64,000 nt of DNA from the NCBI GenBank assembly GCA_900313015.1, contig OMPR01000014.1:186001-250000 (forward strand), in the 5' to 3' direction. The DNA comes from Rhodobacteraceae bacterium EL53 (lineage in GTDB: Bacteria; Pseudomonadota; Alphaproteobacteria; Rhodobacterales; Rhodobacteraceae). Shown here piece after piece: positions 54,505-62,700 of the stretch. The notes under the pieces were generated by a model, which searched no databases, was not told where the DNA came from, and was given only the letters and a program-made list of their open reading frames with translations. Position numbers and translations under genes: made by a program. How positions within the stretch are numbered: position 1 is the first letter of the stretch; the number at the start of each line of letters is the position of its first letter.

Positions 54505-56163
54505 ATGGCCAAGGCAAAGAATGTTCTTTTCATCATGTTCGATCAATTGCGCTGGGATTACCTAAGCTGTTACGGGCACCCGCACCTGCAAACGCCACAC
54601 ATTGACCGGCTCGCTGAAAAAGGGGTGCGCTTTACGCGCTCCTACATTCAATCGCCCATTTGTGGGTCTTCGCGGATGTCCACCTATACGGGCCGCTATG
54701 TCAAAAGCCATGGGGCCTCGTGGAATGGTGTGCCGCTTAAAGTTGGTGAGCGGACCATGGGGGATCATCTGCGCAAGGCTGGGATGTCGTGTAATTTGGT
54801 CGGCAAGACCCACATGCGGGCAGACAACGAAGGTATGGAGCGTCTTGGTTTGAGCCGCGATACCATCATTGGTGCGCGCGTGGCTGAGTGTGGTTTTGAT
54901 GTGTTCGAACGTGATGATGGATTGCGTGCCGAAGGTCCAAATGGGTTTTATGACGATACAGGCGCGAAAACGTACAATGAGTATCTGACTGACAAAGGGT
55001 ACGAGAGTGATAACCCTTGGCATGACTTTGCAAATTCAGGCTTGGACGAAGACGGCAACGTGCTGTCAGGGTGGTTCCTCAAAAACTCGACCGAGGCGGC
55101 CAATATCGCCGAAGAGGACAGTGAAACACCTTATCTGACCACGCGCGGGATGGAGTTTATCGAAGGAGCCCAAGGGCCATGGTGCTGTCACCTGTCGTAT
55201 ATCAAACCGCACTGGCCCTATATTGTACCCGCGCCATACCACGGTATGTACGGGCCTGAACATGTATTGCCACCGGTACGATCTGACGCCGAAAAAGAAG
55301 GTGCGCACCCGATCCTTTCGGCCTTTATGAACAGCAAGGTCAGCAAAGCATTCAGCGAAGAGCGGGTCCGTCAGGCCGTGATCCCCGCCTATATGGGGCT
55401 GATCAAACAGGTTGATGACCAGATGGGCCGCCTGTTCAAGTGGCTTGAAGACACGGGCCGTATGGATGAAACGATGATCGTGCTGACGTCGGACCATGGC
55501 GATTTTCTGGGCGATCACTGGTTGGGTGAAAAAACGTTCTTCCATGACACTTCAACCAAAGTTCCGCTGATAATTTACGATCCCTCGCCCGAAGCGGATG
55601 CAACACGCGGCACGGTGTGTGATGCGCTGGTCGAAAGTATCGATCTGGCTCCTACCTTCTTAGAAGTTGCCGGTGGTGAGGCTGCTGACCATGTGCTTGA
55701 GGGGGAATCCTTGTTGCCGATCCTCCATGGCACTGTGACTGAAACCAAACGCAAGGCGGTGTTCTGCGAGGTGGATTTCACCACTCAATCCGAGGCCGTT
55801 CTGCTGGGCGCGACCCCGGATGATGCATTGATGTTCATGGCGTCGACGAAAAAGTGGAAACTGGTACACTGTGAAAACGGGCATCGGCCCATGCTGTTTG
55901 ATCTTGAGAATGACCCCAATGAGCTGAACGATCTGGGTGGTAGCGCAGAGCATACGGATATCATTGATGAGATGTACGCGTTGATGTTTGAATGGACCCG
56001 ACGCCCGGCACAACGCACCAGCTTGTCCAAAGAAGAACTGCTGGACCTTCGGACCTCTAACAAAGGCAAGGGTATCATTCTTGGGGTTTGGGATGAAAAT
56101 GATATGCCCGAGGCGGACTCGAGCAAAGTGCGCAATCGTAAGGCGCGTGCTCATTTTGAATAA
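54505..56163 (+). CDS. Sulfatase/phosphonate monoester hydrolase-family enzyme
   Basis: A 552-aa member of the alkaline-phosphatase superfamily, sulfatase branch. Metal Asp13 with Gln14 (FDQLRWDYLSCYGHP), the formylglycine motif CGSSR at 53-57 (position 3 is Ser rather than the more common Pro or Ala), a Lys/His pair in VGKTHMRAD (about 99-107), and metal residues in LTSDHGDFLGDHWLG (about 330). No signal peptide, so it acts in the cytoplasm on an imported ester. Divergent from marR and the TTT importer genes, a likely functional unit. Phosphonate versus sulfate ester cannot be decided. Confidence 0.87.
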   Translation: MAKAKNVLFIMFDQLRWDYLSCYGHPHLQTPHIDRLAEKGVRFTRSYIQSPICGSSRMSTYTGRYVKSHGASWNGVPLKVGERTMGDHLRKAGMSCNLVGKTHMRADNEGMERLGLSRDTIIGARVAECGFDVFERDDGLRAEGPNGFYDDTGAKTYNEYLTDKGYESDNPWHDFANSGLDEDGNVLSGWFLKNSTEAANIAEEDSETPYLTTRGMEFIEGAQGPWCCHLSYIKPHWPYIVPAPYHGMYGPEHVLPPVRSDAEKEGAHPILSAFMNSKVSKAFSEERVRQAVIPAYMGLIKQVDDQMGRLFKWLEDTGRMDETMIVLTSDHGDFLGDHWLGEKTFFHDTSTKVPLIIYDPSPEADATRGTVCDALVESIDLAPTFLEVAGGEAADHVLEGESLLPILHGTVTETKRKAVFCEVDFTTQSEAVLLGATPDDALMFMASTKKWKLVHCENGHRPMLFDLENDPNELNDLGGSAEHTDIIDEMYALMFEWTRRPAQRTSLSKEELLDLRTSNKGKGIILGVWDENDMPEADSSKVRNRKARAHFE

Positions 56164-56172
56164 TTCGGCTTA

Positions 56173-56198
56173 GGGTGCGTGGTTGGTACCGCGCACCC
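56173..56198 (+). terminator. Hairpin after the sulfatase gene
   Basis: GGGTGCG (56173-56179) pairs with CGCACCC (56192-56198), 9 bases after the stop. No T-tract. Confidence 0.4.
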
Positions 56199-56300
56199 GG
56201 GTCGAAAGAACTGCCGCGCTGTGATGTCTGCGTGGCATCTGATTTGACGGACCGCCTGTTCTGCCCCACGCTAAAGCCTCAGATAATTTGAGGCAGAGCT

Positions 56301-58552
56301 ATGAAATGGTTCATCTTCTGTGTTTTCGGAATGCTGGCGACATTTGCCAACGCAGCCGGGCGTGAGGCGAACCATTTGCAAGGGGCCGCGTCCCCGTATC
56401 TTTTGCAACATCTCTATAACCCGGTTGATTGGTACCCTTGGGGGCCCGAGGCGCTGAACAAGGCCAAGACTGAAGGCAAGTTGATTTTTGTCTCGGTTGG
56501 CTATTCCGCGTGCCATTGGTGTGATGTGATGGAGCAGGAGAGTTTTGAGAACGAACAGATCGCTGCAGCGCTGAACGAGAGTTTTGTGTCGATCAAGGTC
56601 GATCGCGAAAGCGATCCGGATCTGGATGCACGGTTCCTGATGACGACCAAGGTTATGACAGGGGGAGGGGGCTGGCCAAACTCGGTTTTCCTCACCCCTG
56701 AGGGGGACCCGGTTCTTGCAGGGGGCTATGTTCCAGCCGCTGAATTTTTGTCCGTCATCACACAGGTTCATCATGACTGGATGAGAGATCCCGTATCTAT
56801 TCGGTTAGAGGCCAATCAAGTTTCCAAGGTGGTTTCCGCGCAGTTGCAGCAGAAAGCCGAAGCTTTGGAGGTTTCACAAGATATGGTTCAGGGTATCGTG
56901 GATACGCTTTTTTGGACGATATGGATCCCTTTAACGGGGGCTACGTTATAGTACCTAAATTTCCCCGCGAACCCTTGTTTCTCTTTCTACTGGATCACGC
57001 CGAACGCACCGGTGATGTTGAAGTGCTGGGGGTGGTTACGGATATGTTAGATGGCATGATCCAAGGCGGTGTCCACGATCATGTAGGCGGCGGGCTTCAC
57101 CGATATGCGGTCGACCCGGAATGGAACGAACCCCATTTTGAAAAGATGCTCTATACGCAGGCCCTAATGGGGCGGTTACTAGTGCGGACCTGGGAAACAA
57201 CAGGGACTCCTGAGTATCGCCGTGCCGCAGAGCGCCTATTTGATTATGTTTTACGCGATTTACGGGATGCAAACGGCGGTTTCTTTGCTTCGCAAAATGC
57301 CGATAGCAAGTCCTCCACTGGCGAAAGTATCGAAGGGGCGTTTTATACTTGGCCGACTGCAGTGCTGGATCGACTAGACAGGAGCAGTGTGTTGCGGCGG
57401 GATCTTGTTCTGCCGACGCCAAAGGGCCAGGTGTCCCCACGCGAAATTTTAGCATTGCGTGCGTCCTTGATGGAAATGGCCCAGGAAAACGGAAGACCTG
57501 TAGGCGAAACACAGGCTGCTTTGGACCGTCTGTTGCAACAGTTGTTTGGTCTCCGCCAAACCCGCGCGGCACCCTTTGTAGATCGAAAGATTATCGTATC
57601 GTGGAACGCGGCGATGATCGAAACACTGGCCCATGCTGGACATCATTTTGAGCGGCTAGACTACACTGAAGCAGCAGCAAAGGCTGCGCGCTTCATCTTA
57701 GCGGAAATGCAGATGCCATCAGGATTGAATAGAGTTTCGTACAATCAAAGGCCAAGTGAACCGGCGCGCTTGGCGGATTATGCGGGGTTCGGGCGCGCGT
57801 TGATTGCGCTGCATGACTATGCAGCAACGCCAGAGATTGCAGGCGATTGGCTTGACCATGCGCAAGCCTTTGCAAATGAAATCGGGAAGAGGTTCGGATC
57901 CGCCAAAGATGGGTTTCGGATGAGTCAGGAAACATTGGGCCAACACGCAATTGTCCTGATAGAAGACGCCGACCTCCCTTCCGGCAATGCTTTGGCCTTG
58001 GACTTGTTCACGCAATTGGCCTTGCGAACAGAGGCACCGGATCTGCAACAGGATGCGTACGCTTTGGCATCGGCTCTGTCAGGTGGTGTGCTGCACTCCC
58101 CTGAAAAACGCAGCTACTTTCTGAAAGCTGTGCAAGACCTGAAAGTAGAAGCAACCGGGCCTGTTCGGTTTGCCGCCAATGGGGCCGTTCGAGGTGAGCT
58201 GCATCACGATAAAACAACCAACATTGCCACCGTTCAAATTTCGATTGCACAGGGTTGGCACATCAATGCAGACCAACCGCTTCAGCGCCATCTAATACCT
58301 ACTCAGGTGTCGATAAGCGGGGCAAAAGGGGCGCTGGAGTATCCTAGCCCCCACATCAAAACCTTGGCGTTTAACGATGCACCGCTGGCTCTTTACGAAG
58401 GGGACATTGCGATCTCCGCTCAGTTAACCCCAGGTCCCGAAAAAACCTCTGTGCCGCGTATTACCCTTGTTTTACAGACCTGTAGCGAAGAAATCTGCCT
58501 GCAACCTGAAGAGTTGGTTTTCACCTTTTGGCCTACTGCAATGCAGAAGTGA
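56301..58552 (+). pseudogene. DUF255 thioredoxin-domain protein split by a frameshift (YyaL-like)
   Basis: The reading frame is open from 56301 to 56951 and then continues, one frame back, from near 56914 to 58552. The first frame has a signal peptide (to about residue 19), [13 protein letters not shown] and the active-site CHWC at 71-74 of the DUF255 thioredoxin fold. The second frame resumes at [14 protein letters not shown], which in intact homologues follows the thioredoxin domain directly, then a six-hairpin glycosidase-like domain and, at the end (about the last 130 residues), a DsbD N-terminal-like domain (GWHINADQP; TCSEEICLQP). The junction is TTTTTT at 56908-56913; one extra T would restore one roughly 750-aa protein. 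Either a real single-base deletion or a sequencing error. Confidence 0.85.
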
Positions 58553-58627
58553 AACAGGCGGGCTAGAAATTTGGCTGTCATACGGGGTTTTTTCGGGAAT
58601 TTGCCCCAATTTTGCCGCTTCTTTACG

Positions 58628-58645
58628 CTAATTTTAAGGAATTAG
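58628..58645. promoter_or_regulatory. Inverted repeat upstream of the NRPS gene
   Basis: CTAATT (58628-58633) and AATTAG (58640-58645) with a six-base spacer, 41 bases before the NRPS start. Possible operator; arms are short. Confidence 0.3.
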
Positions 58646-58685
58646 ACACAAAGAACCCCTCATTTACGGGACCAGGAGTAGTTGC

Positions 58686-61600
58686 GTGAGCGCCATTCAA
58701 ACCTCAGCTGAACCAAACGATTGGTTTGCACTTACGTCAATGCAAATGAGTATGCTGTACGAAAGCATGCAGACAGGACGTGCTGGCACGAATATCGAGC
58801 AAGCCGTCGTTCATTTTGATCAACAACGGCTTGATGAGGGTACCGTCCGACGGGCCTGGCAAGAAATTGCGGCACGTCATGATGCGCTGCGGTTGGTGTG
58901 TGATTGGCATGATCGTGCCCACCCTCAGCAGCGCGTTACTGATAACATCTCGGTTCCTATCTCTGTGCTGGACTGGTCAACACAGTCAGCTGCAGAGCAA
59001 AAGAAAAACCTGGAACAGTTTCTAGAAGCGGATCGCGCACAAGGCATCAATCTGGAAACGGCCACCCCATGGCGGGTGACTCTCATTCGATTGAATGACA
59101 TCGCTTCGATCATGATCCTGACGATTCACCACGTGGTTGTGGATGGGCGTAGCATCGCTCAAATTCTGTGTGAATTTCTAGCCTATCTAAAAAGTGGCAC
59201 GCTGCAGGCAATCCCTGCGCCCAGTTCAGATTTCCGGGCTTACTGTCTGGCCTTGGAGCAAGACCTTCTCAACCAAGAAGCGGCACAGATATATTTTAAG
59301 GACTATCTGGCTGATTTCGATGATATCGGTACGCTGAACCTTCCTCCCATTGGCGAAGTAGAAGAAACCGGAACGCGCCAAAAACTCGATGTGTTCGAAC
59401 TTGAACCCCACCTCAAGCAGCAGTTACAACTCTGTGCACGGAAATCTGGCGGCACGCTTGCCAATCTTGTTCAGGCTGCGTGGGGAATTGTTCTGGCTCG
59501 GTGGCAGGGCAGCGAAGAAGTTGCGTTTGGCGTGATCCGTAGCGGCCGCCATGGTGTCGCCATCAGCGCCACCAGTGTCGGTTGTTTTATCAGTTCATTT
59601 CCGATGCGCATGTCGCTTGATAAAGACCTGACTTTGGGCATCCTGCTTGCGAAGCTCCGTCGGGATACGCTGGCATTACACCCTCTAGAACATACTTCGG
59701 CAAACGTGGTGCGTGAAAATGCTGATCTGAACGGCCAGCAATCCCTGTTCGACAGCTTGGTCATGTTTGAAAACGCGGACCTCGAAGGTCTGGTGCTTGG
59801 TAGCAGCCGCCCCCATCCTTCGCCGCGAATAGAGCTGCATGAAGAAGGTGGTATGCCGTTGACTTTGGCGGTTTATGGCCAAGAAAACATGCGGTTTGTT
59901 TTGGAACATGACCCTTCGCAGGTTCCATCTGTAGTCGCTGCACGGATGTTTGATCATCTGTTGGTATTGCTGCAAAATATGGCCCTTGCGGATAGGGAAA
60001 CGCGTATTGGTGCATTGGAGATGCTTGGCCAGAGCGAGCGCGATGCGCTTTTGAAGCTAGCCCAACCGGATCGGGTATTAACCCACGACAATACGTGTTT
60101 AGTGCAACAATTCGAAGGCGCTGTTCAAGCCTCTCCAAGCTCAATTGCCATTGAGACGGTGGGCACTGACACCAGCCTAACGTACCAAGACCTAGATGCC
60201 CGCGCGAAGGGGCTCGCGCTGGCTTTGCAGGCCAAAGGGGTGACTACGGGTGACGTTGTTGCCATTGGATTGCCGCGATCACCTGAATTCATCGTTGCCA
60301 TGCTTGCCGTTCTGCGCACTGGAGCCGCCTTTGTTCCCGTGGACCCAACGTATCCCGCCAAGACGCGGGATCACATGCTGGCCGATAGCGGAGCCTCGGT
60401 TCTGATTGCAAATGCAGACGCGCAACACAGCGTTGATTTGCCGGTGCTTTCGCCTGATCAGGGCCTGTCAACCAACCCAATGCCATTACCGACAGGCACC
60501 CCAGAGCAACGCGCCTACATTATCTATACCTCTGGTTCGACCGGAATTCCCAAAGGCGTGGCCGCCAGCCGGGGGAATTTTCTCTCGCACATCGCGGCGA
60601 TCTCGTCAGAGTTTGAATTGACCTCTCAAGATCGGGTTTTGCAATTCGCCAGCCTGTCGTTTGACGTGGCTTTGGAAGAGGTGTTTCCAACGTTGATGGC
60701 AGGTGCCACGCTGGTTTTGCGAAGTGAGGACATGGCGCAGTCCCTTGGGACGTTTGTCGAGCGATGCCATGATTTGCGGCTGAGCGTGCTGAACCTGCCA
60801 ACGGCGTTCTGGTCACTGCTGGCGGATTTTCTACCGAGCTCAGAAAAACCAATGCCCGAATGCCTGCGCCTGATGGTTGTCGGGGGTGAGCAGGTGAAAC
60901 CAAACAGCCTTATCGCTTGGCAGAAAGCGGTTCCAAACGTGCGTTGGTTAAACGGGTATGGCCCGACAGAAACAACAATCACCTGCACCCTGCACGAAAT
61001 AAGTGAAGCACAAACCGAAGCTGATATTCCAATTGGACGTCCCGTCGCCCATGCGACCACATATGTGATGGCGGCCGATGGAAGTATGGCACCCATGGGG
61101 GCTGTTGGCGAATTGGTGATTGGTGGGCAATGCGTCACCCTTGGATATGTTGGCCGCCCTGAGGAAACAGACAAAGCATTTGTTAATGGGGCCGTTGTCG
61201 GAGAAAACCGTCTGTATCGTTCAGGTGATCGGGCACAATGGCGTCCGGATGGGGCTTTGAACTTTTTCGGGCGCCGTGATCGGCAAGCCAAAGTGCGCGG
61301 ATATCGAATTGATTTGCGCCAAATCGAACATGCCATCGAGTCGATTGATACCTCATTCGAGGTGCTGGCCGGTGTTTTGAATGAGGGCACGGCGGCGGCG
61401 CAACTGGTTGCTTGGATCGAAGGTGACAATCGAGACAAAAAGGAACTTGAAGCCGAAGTCGCGGACCGCTTGCCCGCGCATATGCGTCCAGCGCTCGCTT
61501 TTGTGCCTGAATTCCCCAAAACGGCGGGTGGAAAAATTGATAAATCCGCACTGCCCGATCCAGAGCCATCGGCTGTTGAGGCACCAGAAAACAGCACGCC

Positions 61601-62630
61601 TGTAAGCCAATTAGAAGCTGATATTTGCATGGCTATGGCCAAATCTCTGGGTCGGAAAACCGTTGCCCCATCGCAGGATTTCCATGATCTGGGCGGCCAT
61701 TCCCTTTTGGCGGTTGAGTTGATTGGTCGTCTCGAAACACTCTCTGGTAAGCGGCTGGGGATCATGGATTTTCGGGAAAATGCGACGCCACGCGCGCTTG
61801 CGCGATTGTTGCAATCGGAAACCGACCGACCCAAGCGGATTATCACAATTCAGCCACAAGGAACGCGCCCGCCCTTGTTTGCCGTTCACATTCTTGGCCC
61901 AAACGAAGAGTACTTTAGACCCTTGGCAGCACATCTTGGGCTAGATCAGCCGATCATGGGAATTTCAGTTGGATCGCTAGACAAAGATACGCCAACCGGC
62001 ATTGAAAACACTGCAAAAATTTACTGCGAAGAGCTGAACAAGTTCTACCCGACCGGGCCAATTAGTCTGATGGCCGTGTCTTTGGGCAGTTACATGGCGC
62101 TCGAATTGGCGCGACAATTAAGGCAAAGCGGCCGGGATATTGGATTGGTTGCATTCTTTGACGCAGCAGGCCCGGGGGGGCGGGATGAATATCAAGGTTG
62201 GCGGCGTCTCTGTGCCCATTTCAAGAGGGCGCAGTACATTGGTTTGAAATTCCCGGTGCAGATCGTGAACAACCGTATTCACAATCTTAAAAACTTCTTT
62301 GCCTCCAAGAAGATTCAAAAGGCAACGTCCGAAGGAGATGCCAAGGCGCCTATGACGGTCTATGAATTCATCGCCTCGAACGAAATTGCGGTGAACGAAT
62401 ATTCGCCGGGTTCATTGGACGTTCCCTTGACGATTTTCCGGGCAGAGAACCACTTTTTCGACACGGAAATTGCCCGCCAGACTGGCCTTGGATGGGAACC
62501 TGTTGCGACCGCTGGATTTGAGGTGGTTGATGTCCCGGGCGGGCATCTGTCCCTGTTACAGGAACCTCATATAGACACGCTTGCAAAACGGATGGCGGAA
62601 TCTTTGGACAAGCACGTTGGACGGGATTGA
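58686..62630 (+). CDS. Single-module non-ribosomal peptide synthetase (C-A-PCP-TE)
   Basis: A 1314-aa stand-alone NRPS. Condensation domain about 12-440 with HHVVVDG at 148-154. Adenylation domain about 475-955: YTSGSTGIPKG 614-624, NGYGPTETT 756-764, YRSGDRAQW 844-852, PKTAGGKIDK 944-953. By alignment with GrsA I read the substrate-pocket residues as D660 V661 E664 N703 V731 G733 G757 I765 T766 K950; the Glu at the third position suggests a cationic side chain, but this was done by eye. Carrier domain about 970-1045 with Ser1006 (DLGGHSL) for phosphopantetheine. Thioesterase about 1060-1310: Ser1132 in AVSLG (Ala in place of the first Gly), Asp1159, His1287. GTG start after AGGAG. No tailoring or phosphopantetheinyl-transferase genes in view. 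Confidence 0.92.
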   Translation: MSAIQTSAEPNDWFALTSMQMSMLYESMQTGRAGTNIEQAVVHFDQQRLDEGTVRRAWQEIAARHDALRLVCDWHDRAHPQQRVTDNISVPISVLDWSTQSAAEQKKNLEQFLEADRAQGINLETATPWRVTLIRLNDIASIMILTIHHVVVDGRSIAQILCEFLAYLKSGTLQAIPAPSSDFRAYCLALEQDLLNQEAAQIYFKDYLADFDDIGTLNLPPIGEVEETGTRQKLDVFELEPHLKQQLQLCARKSGGTLANLVQAAWGIVLARWQGSEEVAFGVIRSGRHGVAISATSVGCFISSFPMRMSLDKDLTLGILLAKLRRDTLALHPLEHTSANVVRENADLNGQQSLFDSLVMFENADLEGLVLGSSRPHPSPRIELHEEGGMPLTLAVYGQENMRFVLEHDPSQVPSVVAARMFDHLLVLLQNMALADRETRIGALEMLGQSERDALLKLAQPDRVLTHDNTCLVQQFEGAVQASPSSIAIETVGTDTSLTYQDLDARAKGLALALQAKGVTTGDVVAIGLPRSPEFIVAMLAVLRTGAAFVPVDPTYPAKTRDHMLADSGASVLIANADAQHSVDLPVLSPDQGLSTNPMPLPTGTPEQRAYIIYTSGSTGIPKGVAASRGNFLSHIAAISSEFELTSQDRVLQFASLSFDVALEEVFPTLMAGATLVLRSEDMAQSLGTFVERCHDLRLSVLNLPTAFWSLLADFLPSSEKPMPECLRLMVVGGEQVKPNSLIAWQKAVPNVRWLNGYGPTETTITCTLHEISEAQTEADIPIGRPVAHATTYVMAADGSMAPMGAVGELVIGGQCVTLGYVGRPEETDKAFVNGAVVGENRLYRSGDRAQWRPDGALNFFGRRDRQAKVRGYRIDLRQIEHAIESIDTSFEVLAGVLNEGTAAAQLVAWIEGDNRDKKELEAEVADRLPAHMRPALAFVPEFPKTAGGKIDKSALPDPEPSAVEAPENSTPVSQLEADICMAMAKSLGRKTVAPSQDFHDLGGHSLLAVELIGRLETLSGKRLGIMDFRENATPRALARLLQSETDRPKRIITIQPQGTRPPLFAVHILGPNEEYFRPLAAHLGLDQPIMGISVGSLDKDTPTGIENTAKIYCEELNKFYPTGPISLMAVSLGSYMALELARQLRQSGRDIGLVAFFDAAGPGGRDEYQGWRRLCAHFKRAQYIGLKFPVQIVNNRIHNLKNFFASKKIQKATSEGDAKAPMTVYEFIASNEIAVNEYSPGSLDVPLTIFRAENHFFDTEIARQTGLGWEPVATAGFEVVDVPGGHLSLLQEPHIDTLAKRMAESLDKHVGRD

Positions 62631-62654
62631 TCGTCTATGAACCGGCTCGTTTAA

Positions 62655-62694
62655 ATCCCTTACCGGCGACTGTTCTGAGCCGCCGGTAAGGGAT
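62655..62694. terminator. 14-bp bidirectional terminator between NRPS and putA
   Basis: ATCCCTTACCGGCG (62655-62668) pairs perfectly with CGCCGGTAAGGGAT (62681-62694) around a 12-base loop, between convergent genes. On the minus strand TTTAA follows the stem, so it mainly ends putA transcription; on the plus strand it follows the NRPS stop by 24 bases. Confidence 0.75.
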
Positions 62695-62700
62695 GTGAGG

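Noticed and set aside
54348-54536. N-terminal extension of MarR starting at ATG 54536, 54419 or 54389
   Set aside because: Those starts lack ribosome binding sites and would put the operator dyads inside the coding region; GTG 54347 has a good AAGGA.
56908-56914. Programmed -1 ribosomal frameshift
   Set aside because: The zero-frame codons CTT TTT TGG do not give a canonical X XXY YYZ slip (the A-site would pair TGG with TTG), and there is no reason for regulation in this family. A one-base indel is simpler, though not excluded.
60626-61846. 406-codon open frame on the minus strand within the NRPS gene
   Set aside because: It is the antisense shadow of the adenylation and carrier domains, has a low-complexity composition and no motif. 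The plus-strand frame has complete NRPS motifs.
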